In this document: one piece after another, positions 8,253 through 16,928 of the stretch
Layout: the number at the start of each line of letters is the position of its first letter
Numbering within the stretch: the first letter of the stretch is position 1
Source: Emticicia sp. 21SJ11W-3
GTDB taxonomy: Bacteria > Bacteroidota > Bacteroidia > Cytophagales > Spirosomataceae
NCBI RefSeq assembly: GCF_024138715.1
Contig: NZ_CP092074.1
Location: 1,426,001-1,490,000, forward strand
DNA: 64,000 bases
Direction: 5' to 3'
Notes under the pieces: model-generated
What the model saw: only the letters and a program-made list of their open reading frames with translations
What the model was told of the DNA's origin: nothing
Databases searched by the model: none
Program-made: the position numbers and the translations under genes

Positions 8253-8867
8253 TCAATGGCTTTGGATGTAGCTATTTACGGCATCAAAACTGTTTAAATC
8301 AACGCCTGATTGTTTCATTGACGCCAACAAAGTTTTCTCTATAATAACATAAGAGAATTTAATATCTTGTAGTGGGCTATAGCTTACTGCACCAGATGGA
8401 GAAGTCGCATAAAAATAAACATTAAGTTTACCGGTTTCATAGCTGAAATTGTATTGTTCAGTTGCACCATCAGACGATCTGGTCAAAACTCTTGGTAAGG
8501 CATAGTTTATATTACCAACACTGGCATAAACGACAACAAATGAATTAGCTGAGATTCTGGTGTCTGAAATTTGGTAAGCGCCAACTGTGCCAAGACCATC
8601 TTTTCCAAGGCCAGGTACTTCAATTGTTCTCCAACTAGCGGCAATTGCGTTAAAATCACCTCCTTTCACGTTTGAGTTACCAGTCGCACCAGTTGCACCA
8701 GTAGGACCGGTAGGGCCTGTTGGACCAGTAGGACCTGTAGCCCCGGTAGCGCCTGTCGGACCTTGCGGGCCAGCCGGACCTTGTGGACCTTGATCTCCTT
8801 TACATGACCATAAAGCAACAGATAAAGCCAGTGTTACGACAGAAAGAAGTCTATAAAATTTGTTCAT
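8253..8867 (-). CDS. Collagen-like Gly-X-Y repeat lipoprotein
   Basis: 204 residues. Signal peptide with lipobox VALWSC (Cys22), immediately followed by about 13 uninterrupted Gly-X-Y triplets (residues 24-62, rich in GPT, GAT and GPQ), then a globular domain of about 140 residues. Such collagen stalks form triple helices, so the C-terminal domain is probably displayed as a trimer on the cell surface. The C-terminal domain has no family I recognise. The repeat DNA covers about 8679-8798 and could vary in length by slippage. Monocistronic, with its own terminator. Confidence 0.85.
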   Translation of the reverse strand: MNKFYRLLSVVTLALSVALWSCKGDQGPQGPAGPQGPTGATGATGPTGPTGPTGPTGATGATGNSNVKGGDFNAIAASWRTIEVPGLGKDGLGTVGAYQISDTRISANSFVVVYASVGNINYALPRVLTRSSDGATEQYNFSYETGKLNVYFYATSPSGAVSYSPLQDIKFSYVIIEKTLLASMKQSGVDLNSFDAVNSYIQSH

Positions 8868-9097
8868 GATTTAAGTGGGTTTTGATAATTTGACTTCAGA
8901 TACGTAGCAATATTATTGAAATTTGCTCAACTTTGCAAATCCGTATTTCGTATTATTTATTTTACGGCTGGAAAAATTCCAACATTAAATAAAACGAGAA
9001 TCTATATTGCTTTTCTTCGAATAGATATGCAAAGCTAATAAACCTTCAGATTAAAAAAATTATTATACACGAAAAAAATAAATTTCAACCTACTTTT

Positions 9098-9568
9098 ATG
9101 CAAGCAATTGATTGTCTTAATCAGGTAGCCGATTTCCACCGTACATTTCAGCACCCTATTCTTGAAACTCCTCAGATACCCTCTAAACAACGCTGCGATT
9201 TACGGGTTTCATTAATTGCCGAAGAACTGAAAGAACTGGAAGAAGCCATTGAGGAAAAGGATATTGTGGCAGTTGCAGACGCTTTGGCCGATATTCAATA
9301 CGTTTTAGCAGGGGCTATTCTGGAGTTTGGATTAGGCGATAAATTCCGTGCTTTGTTTGATGAGGTACAACGTTCAAACATGAGCAAAGCCTGCACCACA
9401 ATTGAAGAGGCAGAGGCAACTATGAAGTTTTATGCTGAAGAAAAAGGTGTGGAATCTTACTACAAAGAAAAGGAGGGTAAGTATCTGGTTTACCGGAAAG
9501 GAGATGATAAAACATTGAAGAATATTAACTATTCTCCTGCCGATTTACAGACAATACTAAACAGCTAA
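9098..9568 (+). CDS. MazG-like / phosphoribosyl-ATP pyrophosphohydrolase-like NTP pyrophosphohydrolase
   Basis: 156 residues of all-alpha NTP-PPase type. The metal-binding signature is SLIAEELKELEEAIEEKD followed by AVADALADIQYVLAGA, i.e. the ExxEE...ExxD pattern of the PRA-PH/MazG/dUTPase clan (about residues 39-68). The enzyme should hydrolyse a nucleoside triphosphate, or a related compound, to the monophosphate and pyrophosphate. Because his genes are absent nearby, a histidine-pathway role is unlikely and house-cleaning is more plausible. The C-terminal extension (GVESYYKEKEGKYLVYRKGDDKT) is typical of the stand-alone bacterial form. Confidence 0.85.
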   Translation: MQAIDCLNQVADFHRTFQHPILETPQIPSKQRCDLRVSLIAEELKELEEAIEEKDIVAVADALADIQYVLAGAILEFGLGDKFRALFDEVQRSNMSKACTTIEEAEATMKFYAEEKGVESYYKEKEGKYLVYRKGDDKTLKNINYSPADLQTILNS

Positions 9569-9612
9569 TAAGGCTGAAATTTAACTATTTCTTAACGGCA
9601 ATAACAATTTTT

Positions 9613-10866
9613 ATGACGGCAAATATTGGCAATTCCTTTCATGTTAAAGACAGATTTTTGAGGTATGTGCAGATTGACACGCAGTCAGACCCTAACTCAG
9701 AAACCAATCCATCTACGGCAAAGCAGAAAGACTTAAGCCGCCTGCTGGTTGAAGAGCTGAAGGCGATGGGTATTGCAGATGCACATCTGGATGAATGGGG
9801 ATATGTGTATGCAACTATTCCTGCCAATTCAGCTAAACAAGTACCGGTTATCTGTTTTTGTTCTCATGTAGATACATCGCCTGATTGCAGCGGGTTTGGG
9901 GTAAAACCTCTGGTGCATGAAAAGTGGGACGGGCGCGATATTGTGCTTCCTGATGACCCTTCTCAGGTTATCCGGGTATCAGAGCATCCGGATCTTCAAC
10001 AGCAGATAGGTAATGATATCATCACTGCCAGTGGCACTACGCTGTTGGGGGCTGATAATAAAGCCGGGGTTGCCGAAATTATGGCTGCTGCCGAATACCT
10101 GGTGCAGCATCCTGAAATAAAACACGGTGCCATAAAGATTTTGTTTACCCCCGACGAGGAAGTGGGCAGAGGCACTGAAAAAGTTGATTTGCAGAAGTTG
10201 GGTGCTGATTTTGCCTATACCATAGACGGAGAAACGCTGGGAACCCTGGAGGATGAAACGTTTTCTGCAGATGCCGTGAGTATCACCATCAATGGGGTTA
10301 GTACTCACCCGGGCTTTGCCAAAGGCAAGTTGGAAAATGCCTTAAAAATTGCAGCCGATATTCTGGCTGCTTTACCAAAAGATTCCTTATCGCCTGAAAC
10401 CACCGATGGCTACCAAGGGTTTATTCACCCAACGCAGGTATCGGGTATTCAGGAGGAGGTAAAACTTGATTTTATCATCAGAGATTTTAAGGTTGAGGGG
10501 CTACACGAAAAAGAGGCATATTTAAAGGATATAGTTAATGAGGTATTAAAGAGTTATCCAAACTCAAGTGTTGAGTTCAGGGTAATTGAACAATACCGAA
10601 ATATGAAAGAGGTGCTGGTGAATTATCCCACAGTGGTTGGGTATGCACTTGAGGCCATCAGCCGGGCAGGTATAAAACCCGAACTTAGAAGCATAAGAGG
10701 TGGTACAGACGGCTCAAGGTTATCTTTTATGGGTTTGCCTTGCCCGAATATTTTTGCCGGTGAACACGCTTTTCATTCAAAACTGGAGTGGGTGTCGGTT
10801 CAGGATATGGAAAAGGCGGCAGAAGTAATTATTAATCTGGTTAAAATCTGGGAACAGAATTCTTAA
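9613..10866 (+). CDS. pepT: Peptidase T (tripeptide aminopeptidase, M20B)
   Basis: 417 residues, normal for PepT. The dinuclear zinc site is complete: HVDTSPD (His85), LLGADNKAGVAEIM (Asp148), TPDEEVGRGTEKVD (Glu182/Glu183), YTIDGE (Asp205) and a C-terminal GEHAFHSKLEW. The lid domain segment SITINGVSTHPGFAKGKLENAL matches PepT. It releases the N-terminal residue from tripeptides in the cytoplasm. It lies 44 bp after the MazG-like gene and 3 bp before the YggS gene, so the last two are surely one transcript. Confidence 0.96.
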   Translation: MTANIGNSFHVKDRFLRYVQIDTQSDPNSETNPSTAKQKDLSRLLVEELKAMGIADAHLDEWGYVYATIPANSAKQVPVICFCSHVDTSPDCSGFGVKPLVHEKWDGRDIVLPDDPSQVIRVSEHPDLQQQIGNDIITASGTTLLGADNKAGVAEIMAAAEYLVQHPEIKHGAIKILFTPDEEVGRGTEKVDLQKLGADFAYTIDGETLGTLEDETFSADAVSITINGVSTHPGFAKGKLENALKIAADILAALPKDSLSPETTDGYQGFIHPTQVSGIQEEVKLDFIIRDFKVEGLHEKEAYLKDIVNEVLKSYPNSSVEFRVIEQYRNMKEVLVNYPTVVGYALEAISRAGIKPELRSIRGGTDGSRLSFMGLPCPNIFAGEHAFHSKLEWVSVQDMEKAAEVIINLVKIWEQNS

Positions 10867-10869
10867 GGT

Positions 10870-11535
10870 ATGTCGGTTGCTGAGAACATAAAGTTAATAG
10901 AAAATGAGATAACAGGCAAAGGAGTTACGCTCGTGGCTGTATCAAAAACAAAGCCTGTTGATGCGTTAATGCAGGCTTACAATGCCGGATTTAAGCGTTT
11001 CGGCGAAAACTACGTGCAGGAACTTGCAGATAAATACGAGCAAATGCCCAAAGACATTGAATGGCATTTTATAGGGCACCTGCAATCAAACAAAGTAAAA
11101 TATATAGCGCCTTTTGTAAGCCTGATTCACTCTGTAGATAGTTTCAAACTATTGCAGGAAATAAACAAGCAGGCAGCTAAGTATAACAGGGTAATTAACT
11201 GCCTGCTCCAGATTTACATTGCAGAAGAAGATACAAAAAGTGGTATGACAGAAGCGGAGTGCAGTGAAATACTGGATTCTGAAGCTCTGAAAACTCTTCT
11301 GAACGTAAACATAACAGGCCTGATGGGCATGAGTACCTTTACCGATGATGAGCAGCAGGTGCGAAAAGAATTCAGGAAACTGAAATCTTTTCAGGCTTCC
11401 CTGCTTTCAGCGCATCCGTACCTTCAAACCATTTCAATGGGAATGAGCGGCGACTACCCAATTGCAATTGAAGAGGGTAGCACAATGATTCGTGTAGGCA
11501 GCAGGATTTTCGGCAACCGTATTTACCCAGCCTGA
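10870..11535 (+). CDS. YggS family PLP-binding protein (PLPBP/PROSC)
   Basis: 221 residues, a single alanine-racemase-like TIM barrel without the second domain. The Schiff-base lysine is in LVAVSKTKP (about Lys26). The motifs FGENYVQE, WHFIGHLQSNK, SVDS, GLMGMSTF and SMGMSGDYPIAIEEGSTMIRVGSRIFG are all family standards. YggS has no known catalysis and keeps PLP and amino-acid/keto-acid pools balanced. It follows pepT after 3 bp. Its last 13 bp overlap the 3' end of the convergent dioxygenase gene. Confidence 0.95.
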   Translation: MSVAENIKLIENEITGKGVTLVAVSKTKPVDALMQAYNAGFKRFGENYVQELADKYEQMPKDIEWHFIGHLQSNKVKYIAPFVSLIHSVDSFKLLQEINKQAAKYNRVINCLLQIYIAEEDTKSGMTEAECSEILDSEALKTLLNVNITGLMGMSTFTDDEQQVRKEFRKLKSFQASLLSAHPYLQTISMGMSGDYPIAIEEGSTMIRVGSRIFGNRIYPA

Positions 11536-12347
11536 AAACACCTCATACTGATACTGCCCATATCAAAGCCTTCATACAGGTATTTTATCGGCTCATCTGT
11601 ATTAATCAGTCCTGCTGTATAAAGTACCGGCAGGTAGTGGTCATAGCTTGGATGCGCTATTTGCCCTAAAGCGCCAAAAGACTTGAAATCGGCCAGTTCT
11701 GCTAATTGGCGGTTATCGAGCTTATTTTTCACCATGGTGTCAAACTCCAATGCCCAGTCGTATGGTTTGGCGGTGTCGCCACCCCAGTTAATCTGGCGCA
11801 GGTTGTGTACAATATTGCCACTGGCAAGAATCAGCACGCCCCGGTTTCTCAAATTCTGTAATTCTCTGGCAAGTTCAAAATGAAATTGGGTTGGTTTAGA
11901 GAAATCGATACTCATCTGGAAAGTTGGAATATCGGCATCCGGGTAAATATGTCGCAGAACAGTCCATGCCCCGTGGTCAAGACCCATCTTATGTTCTTCC
12001 AGTATACCTATAGACTTCACCTCACTCATTACTTCTCGGGCTACCTCAGGCGCTCCTTTGGGCTCATATTTAACATTGTATAATTGCTGAGGAAACCCGC
12101 CGAAATCATATATGGTATGCGGTGCCGGGTTAACAGATACATAGGTGCGGTTCATGGTAAGCCAATGGGCAGATACAACCAGAATTGCCCTTGGGCGCTC
12201 TATGTTTTTGCCAAGTGTATGCAGGCTATCAGTAAAACTGTTGTCAGCCAGTGCGTTCATCGGATTTCCGTGACCAATAAAAATGGCAGGCATTTTTTCT
12301 GTCAGCTCAAAGCCCGCTGATATGTTTTTTAATTCCTGTAAATTCAT
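11523..12347 (-). CDS. ygiD: 4,5-DOPA dioxygenase extradiol-like protein (YgiD)
   Basis: 274 residues of the class III extradiol ring-cleavage dioxygenase family, LigB superfamily. Metal-ligand regions are seen: MPAIFIGHGNPMNAL (His26), LVVSAHWL (His61), DHGAWTVLRHIYPDADIP and ASGNIVHNLRQINW. E. coli YgiD binds zinc and cleaves DOPA; the natural substrate is uncertain, and catechol or quinone detoxification is often proposed. The gene starts 27 bp from a large double palindrome that probably binds its repressor. The 3' end overlaps the yggS-like gene by 13 bp tail to tail. Confidence 0.92.
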   Translation of the reverse strand: MNLQELKNISAGFELTEKMPAIFIGHGNPMNALADNSFTDSLHTLGKNIERPRAILVVSAHWLTMNRTYVSVNPAPHTIYDFGGFPQQLYNVKYEPKGAPEVAREVMSEVKSIGILEEHKMGLDHGAWTVLRHIYPDADIPTFQMSIDFSKPTQFHFELARELQNLRNRGVLILASGNIVHNLRQINWGGDTAKPYDWALEFDTMVKNKLDNRQLAELADFKSFGALGQIAHPSYDHYLPVLYTAGLINTDEPIKYLYEGFDMGSISMRCFQAG

Positions 12348-12373
12348 TTTTGCAGTAGCTAATTACTTGTAAT

Positions 12374-12408
12374 GTTGTATATACAAATACATTATATGTA
12401 TATACAAC
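12374..12408. promoter_or_regulatory. Double-palindrome operator upstream of the dioxygenase gene
   Basis: A perfect 12-bp inverted repeat (12374-12385 and 12397-12408; arm GTTGTATATACA) with an 11-bp spacer. Each arm is itself centred on the palindrome TGTATATACA. The two palindrome centres (12380.5 and 12401.5) are 21 bp apart, two helical turns, so two repressor dimers would sit on one DNA face. On the minus strand a near -7 box (TGTATTTG) lies in the spacer. This fits a winged-helix (MarR/HxlR/PadR-like) repressor, but no regulator gene is adjacent. Confidence 0.7.
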
Positions 12409-12523
12409 TAATTATTGGTATATAAAATTCATTTCTGCAAAAGAAGTTTGGCTTTGTGCATTTTTATAGATAATGCCATGCTATTTTTGCAGAATTATAC
12501 CAAACAAGAAAACAAATAACATT

Positions 12524-12895
12524 ATGAATAAATTCTTTTTACAGGCAGGAGCCTTGCTGGGAGCAGTGGGTGTGGCCCTGGGCGCTTTTGGCGCGCATGC
12601 TTTAAAAGACAAATTAACTGCAAGCGGCAGGCTGGATACTTTTGAAACAGCGGTTAAATATCAGTTTTATCATGCACTTGCATTGGTTTTGGTGGGTTTT
12701 CTGGCAAAAGAAATTGCCTCTAAAAATCTGGCTTACAGTGGCTATTGTTTTTTAGGGGGTTCGCTTGTTTTCAGTGGCTCACTTTACCTGATATGCTTTA
12801 CCGGAATAAAGACTTTTGGCGCCATTGCACCTATCGGTGGTACGCTTATGATTGCCGGCTGGCTATTATTATTCTGGGCGGTATTAAAAAGCTGA
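12524..12895 (+). CDS. DUF423 family small membrane protein
   Basis: 123 residues starting at the ATG at 12524 (MNKFFLQAGALLGAVGVALGAFGAHALKD). The signature GAFGAHALKDKL, the following YQFYHALALVL, and the Gly-rich SGSLYLICFTGIKTFGAIAPIGG segment identify DUF423 (YgdD-type), with four transmembrane helices. Function is unknown in the family. A TATTTTTG box at 12482-12489 could be its -7 element, though the -33 spacing is too long. The stop codon lies 6 bp from the convergent MFS gene. Confidence 0.88.
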   Translation: MNKFFLQAGALLGAVGVALGAFGAHALKDKLTASGRLDTFETAVKYQFYHALALVLVGFLAKEIASKNLAYSGYCFLGGSLVFSGSLYLICFTGIKTFGAIAPIGGTLMIAGWLLLFWAVLKS

Positions 12896-12901
12896 TAATT
12901 G

Positions 12902-14113
12902 TTATTCAACAAAGTCAAGGTCTTTGGCAAAGGTTTCTTTCAGGGTGGCATTGGCTATAAATGCTGCTCCGAAGCAAACAATACCAATAATGGTGGCACT
13001 GGTTATGAGGTCGCCATCCAAGGCTTCAGTCAGATACTGATGGCAGATTGAGATGGGTACCGCACCGCCACGGGCAAAATTAGGTATTGTGGTTGCTACT
13101 GTAGCTCTCAGATTAGTGCCAAATTGCTCAGCTGCCATAGTTATAAGTACAATCCAATAGCCGGAAGCTGTGCCCATGAGTACGCACATTACAAAAATTG
13201 CGGTATTACTGGCACCCCATAGGTTGAGATAAATGAGGCACATACACAGGCATACCGCCTGAAAAATAAAGATGGTTTTTCTTCTGTTGCGTAGCAACTG
13301 GCTTACATACCCGCTGATGAGGTCTCCGCAAGTTAGCCCTATATACACGTACATAACGGCTTGGCCTGCGGTAACTTTGCCCTCGATACCCAATGCCTTG
13401 GCTACTTCAGGTGCCAGCTGCATCAGAATGCTCACAATAAAGAAAATCGGAAAGCCAATAAACATACAGGCTATATAGCGTCTGAAACGGTCTTTTTTTG
13501 TAAACAGGCTCAGGAAATCTCCTCTTGACACGTTCAACGTCTCAGCATGTTTAAACATTTTTGATTCAAAGGTGCCAATTCTCAATAGCAGCAAAAGCAG
13601 ACCCATTCCTCCTCCAATAAAGTAGGCGGTGCGCCAGTAGAAGGCATCGCCTACCAGAGCCGCCACAACGGCGCCAAAGGCTCCTACAGATGCCATAATC
13701 ATGGTTCCATATCCTCGTTTTTCTTTAGGCATGGTTTCCGCCACAATGGTAATACCTGCGCCTAATTCGCCCGCAAGACCAATACCTGCCAAAAATCTTA
13801 ATGCGCCATACGTATAAATGTCGGTTACAAATCCGTTAATTATGGTAGCCACCGAATACAGAACAATGGAACCAAAGAGAACAGAGAGACGGCCTTTTTT
13901 ATCGCCCAGAACGCCAAAAAAGATGCCGCCCAACAATAAGCCAATCATCTGAACGTTAAAAAGCCATAAACCTATACTCGTATTATTATTTCCTGCTACA
14001 CCTAATTCGGATAGACTGCTATGACGTAGTACAACAAACAGGATCAAGTCATAAGCATCTACGAAATAACCTAACGCTGCCACCAATACTAATAGAAAAG
14101 TAGATTTTTTCAT
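12902..14113 (-). CDS. MFS transporter (metabolite:H+ symporter-like)
   Basis: 403 residues with about 12 transmembrane helices. The loop 2-3 motif is GVLGDKKGRLSVLFGS (MFS motif A). AGIGLAGELGAGITIVAETMPKEKRG is the helix 4-5 region typical of the sugar/metabolite:H+ symporter (MHS) and aromatic-acid transporter group. The N-terminus LGYFVDAYDLILFVVLRHSS also has the Asp-Ala-Tyr-Asp pattern of that group. The substrate is probably a small organic acid but cannot be named. Monocistronic, diverging from the coiled-coil gene through a 152-bp region. Confidence 0.88.
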   Translation of the reverse strand: MKKSTFLLVLVAALGYFVDAYDLILFVVLRHSSLSELGVAGNNNTSIGLWLFNVQMIGLLLGGIFFGVLGDKKGRLSVLFGSIVLYSVATIINGFVTDIYTYGALRFLAGIGLAGELGAGITIVAETMPKEKRGYGTMIMASVGAFGAVVAALVGDAFYWRTAYFIGGGMGLLLLLLRIGTFESKMFKHAETLNVSRGDFLSLFTKKDRFRRYIACMFIGFPIFFIVSILMQLAPEVAKALGIEGKVTAGQAVMYVYIGLTCGDLISGYVSQLLRNRRKTIFIFQAVCLCMCLIYLNLWGASNTAIFVMCVLMGTASGYWIVLITMAAEQFGTNLRATVATTIPNFARGGAVPISICHQYLTEALDGDLITSATIIGIVCFGAAFIANATLKETFAKDLDFVE

Positions 14114-14212
14114 GTATTATCAAAGTTTCACGAAAATAGAAATTCGGATAGAATTTCGCGAAAAAAATAACGGCATTTTCGATAATTTTCTGAAATCAAT
14201 TCAATAAAAGGC

Positions 14213-14220
14213 TAACTTTG
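14213..14220 (+). promoter_or_regulatory. -7 element (TAACTTTG) of the coiled-coil protein gene
   Basis: Exact match to TAnnTTTG, 46 bp before the start codon at 14266. The -33 region has TTTTC rather than TTG. Confidence 0.45.
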
Positions 14221-14265
14221 TCGTTAGTAAGCCTAAACTGTTAAATACTAAATATTCAGATTTCT

Positions 14266-15219
14266 ATGGAACAAAATCAAGAAAGAAGAAGTAACACGGC
14301 CTTGACTGCCGGACTTGTTTTAGCCTGTGCATTAGCGGCACTTTTTGGCTTCCTGTATTTCAATGCACGTCAGGACATTGACTCAAAAACTGTGAATATA
14401 TCGCAGAAAACCAAAGAACTCCTCCTTACCAACTCTAAACTTGATTCAATTGCCGTACAGTTAGATGCAAAAATTGCTGAAGTGCAGTCTTTGGGTGGTC
14501 AGGTAGAGGATTTACAAGCCTTGAAAGTTCAGTTAGAGCAAGACAAGAAAAATTTAATAAACTCAAAAAACGTAAGTATTAAACAATACGAATCTAAAAT
14601 TAAAGACTATGAGGCTGCTCTTACCGAAAAAGATGCCGAAATAGCCAAACTGAGGGAAGAGAACTCAGTGCTAACAACGCAAAACCAGACATTAGGCTCT
14701 GAAAACACCACACTGAAATCAGAAAACAGTAGCCTTAGAACAGATAAACAGGCATTGTCTGACTCGGTTTACAGCACAACTGTTAAAAACAGAGAATTAA
14801 CAGAAAAGGTAACACTGGCAGCAGCCTTGAAGGCTATGAATGTAAGTGTAAACGCCATCAACTCAAGAGGAAGAGAACGTGACGGTGGCGCTTACAAAGC
14901 CAAAAGAGTAGACAAAGTAAGAATTTCGTTTAAATTGGCCGAAAACCCACTAACCAAGAAAGAAGATAAGGTAATATACCTGAGATTGCTTGACCCTAAA
15001 GGCAACGTTATATCTGACATGGCCACTGGCTCGGGCACGTTTACATTTGGTGGCAATGAGACCGTTTATACTTCTAAACAAACGGTTATGTATGATAACA
15101 CAGGGCAGAATGTAGACTTCGTTTATTCTCGCGGTAGCGCTTACGAAAAAGGCAAATATACTGTAGAATTATACTCAGAAGGATTCAGCATTGGGCGTGG
15201 TACTTTTGATGTAAGATAA
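14266..15219 (+). CDS. Membrane-anchored coiled-coil protein of unknown function
   Basis: 317 residues. One transmembrane helix (about 13-32) is followed by a long coiled coil (about 35-180) rich in heptads such as EKDAEIAKLREENSVLTTQN, then a compact beta-rich C-terminal domain (about 200-317) with VRISFKLAENPLTKKEDKVIYLRL and ending YTVELYSEGFSIGRGTFDVR. It is probably an inner-membrane protein whose coil spans the periplasm, with an Ig-like or jelly-roll head. I do not recognise a named family, though proteins of this build seem common in Cytophagales. It has a promoter box upstream and a terminator downstream, so it is a single-gene unit. Confidence 0.7.
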   Translation: MEQNQERRSNTALTAGLVLACALAALFGFLYFNARQDIDSKTVNISQKTKELLLTNSKLDSIAVQLDAKIAEVQSLGGQVEDLQALKVQLEQDKKNLINSKNVSIKQYESKIKDYEAALTEKDAEIAKLREENSVLTTQNQTLGSENTTLKSENSSLRTDKQALSDSVYSTTVKNRELTEKVTLAAALKAMNVSVNAINSRGRERDGGAYKAKRVDKVRISFKLAENPLTKKEDKVIYLRLLDPKGNVISDMATGSGTFTFGGNETVYTSKQTVMYDNTGQNVDFVYSRGSAYEKGKYTVELYSEGFSIGRGTFDVR

Positions 15220-15249
15220 ACAGTGAAGATATAAACAATTAACAATGAG

Positions 15250-15280
15250 TGCCTCTGGTAATAACCAGGGGCATTTTTTT
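15250..15280 (+). terminator. Rho-independent terminator of the coiled-coil gene
   Basis: 10-bp stem TGCCTCTGGT / ACCAGGGGCA (one G-T pair), 4-nt loop, followed by seven T residues. It lies 30 bp after the stop at 15219. Confidence 0.9.
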
Positions 15281-15354
15281 GTGTGGTTTTTCACTGTCCT
15301 GAGGGTACAGCAGCGGTTAAATTGGCCTGAACAAAATCAACTTGGCCTATAAAA

Positions 15355-15388
15355 AAACAGGCGGTAGGAGAGAACCCACCGCCTGTTT
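15355..15388 (-). terminator. Rho-independent terminator of the S41 peptidase gene
   Basis: 11-bp perfect stem AAACAGGCGGT / ACCGCCTGTTT with a 12-nt loop, 20 bp past the stop at 15408 on the minus strand and followed there by a T-run. Confidence 0.88.
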
Positions 15389-15407
15389 CAAAAACAATAC
15401 CTGAGGT

Positions 15408-16826
15408 TTATTTAGGCATTGTAATAAACATATCTTTTATGTTCTGGTATGGGTTTTCTGAAACGTTTACCTTCAAAGGTTCACCCATGTCGAGGATTGA
15501 TTTTCTGGCATTAGGCGATGCATCAGTTTTGGCAACCTGACCCGTAATTAACTCAATGGCTTTGCTAAGCAAAGGGTCAGACTCATCGCCCCAAACCTTA
15601 AACGGCGACAGGTCTTTTACTGAGTAGTCTGGTGTAAAACCATTTTTTGTGCCATAATTAGATTCGCCTTTTGAGTTAAAGGTTTTCAAAACTATGGGTT
15701 GCATGCCCCATTTCCAGCGTTTGGGGTTTCTGTCATCCTGCAGGGTTACAGAACCTACGTTTTTGCCATAGGTATGGTCTCCTATCAATACCACATCCAT
15801 GTAAGGCCTCAGACCGTTGATTACCAGTTCGCTGGCAGATGCAGTGCCGGTTGAGGTAAGCACAAACAGGCGGTTCAGTGTACCTAAATTGTTGGGTTCG
15901 TTTCTGAATTTTGAAGGCGTTGAATACGAAGGATACTTAGCGGTGACATTGGCATTCCACTGGTCATAATGAATTACGTTATCTGTGTTTAGGTTCTTCA
16001 CAATCAGCGAAGACAACACATCGGCCGATGAAATGTAACCGCCTCCGTTTACCCTTAAATCAAGCACCAACTCATTTACGCCTTTGCTTTTAAACTCAGA
16101 AAATACCTGTCTCAGGTTAGCATCAAAAGAGCTGATAAACTGACGGTAAACCAGATAACCGATTTTTTTATTTCCTTTTTCAATTACTTTCCAGTAATGA
16201 ACAGGGTTGTCTTGTATTTCAACTTTAGTTATCTGGGTGGTAGTAACACCGTTAGAAACAACTGCGCCATTGCTTATTGTTCCCAGTCCGAAAGAGGCCG
16301 TTTCAAGGTTTCTTAGCGCATCGTAATTGTTTTTATCCAGCTGGGTTCCGTTTACACTTAAAATAATATCTCCTCTTTTCAGTCCTGCTTTTTCTGCTGG
16401 GCTGCCTTTCACCACATAATTGATAAAGAAACCTACGGTTGTCTGGGTATTATCAAGATAGTAAATGTAGTAACTCATACCAAAAACCTTGTTGATACCA
16501 TTCAATGACGCTGTAAGTGCGTCTACGTCTTCCTGAATCCACGAAAACCTGTCAGTATTCGGGTAGTCGTTCAAAATAGTTTCAAAATACTTATCTGGTG
16601 TAAGCGTAAGGTTGGTAGCAGTTTTGGCTGGCATTTGGTCTGTCCACAGATAATAATATTTCATACTATCATAGATCCATTCATTAACTGTGTTATTGGT
16701 TTGGTCTGTTGAATTACCGTTGCTGCCCGTTGTAGAAGGCGTAGGGTTGTTTTCTACTTTACACGACCATACGCTTGCCGTAAGAAACAGACCCAGAATG
16801 AAAAATTTGGCAGGAGAAAACTTCAT
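15408..16826 (-). CDS. S41 family (C-terminal processing-like) peptidase, lipoprotein
   Basis: 472 residues. Lipobox ASVWSC (Cys22), a Thr/Asn-rich linker, an N-terminal helical domain (about 48-110), a PDZ domain (about 115-170; GSPAEKAGLKRGDIILSVNGTQL) and the S41 protease core. Catalytic elements are visible: LVLDLRVNGGGY, STGTASASELV with the serine at 330/332, and Lys355 in TYGKNVGSV. CTP-type proteases cut unstructured C-termini of envelope proteins. The lipid anchor and lack of a second PDZ fit the Bacteroidota lipoprotein subgroup. Its own terminator follows and bestrophin lies 102 bp upstream. Confidence 0.9.
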   Translation of the reverse strand: MKFSPAKFFILGLFLTASVWSCKVENNPTPSTTGSNGNSTDQTNNTVNEWIYDSMKYYYLWTDQMPAKTATNLTLTPDKYFETILNDYPNTDRFSWIQEDVDALTASLNGINKVFGMSYYIYYLDNTQTTVGFFINYVVKGSPAEKAGLKRGDIILSVNGTQLDKNNYDALRNLETASFGLGTISNGAVVSNGVTTTQITKVEIQDNPVHYWKVIEKGNKKIGYLVYRQFISSFDANLRQVFSEFKSKGVNELVLDLRVNGGGYISSADVLSSLIVKNLNTDNVIHYDQWNANVTAKYPSYSTPSKFRNEPNNLGTLNRLFVLTSTGTASASELVINGLRPYMDVVLIGDHTYGKNVGSVTLQDDRNPKRWKWGMQPIVLKTFNSKGESNYGTKNGFTPDYSVKDLSPFKVWGDESDPLLSKAIELITGQVAKTDASPNARKSILDMGEPLKVNVSENPYQNIKDMFITMPK

Positions 16827-16928
16827 ATAAATTATTATTTAGCGTTCTGTTGATATTGACGTATTTTACTAACGAATCGTTGCGGTTTTTGTTTTGAGCA
16901 TAAAATTTTAATCTGCAAATGTGTAAGA

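Noticed and set aside
8587-8793. Pro/Val/Gly-rich frame opposite the collagen-like gene
   Set aside because: It is the antisense reading of the Gly-X-Y repeat.
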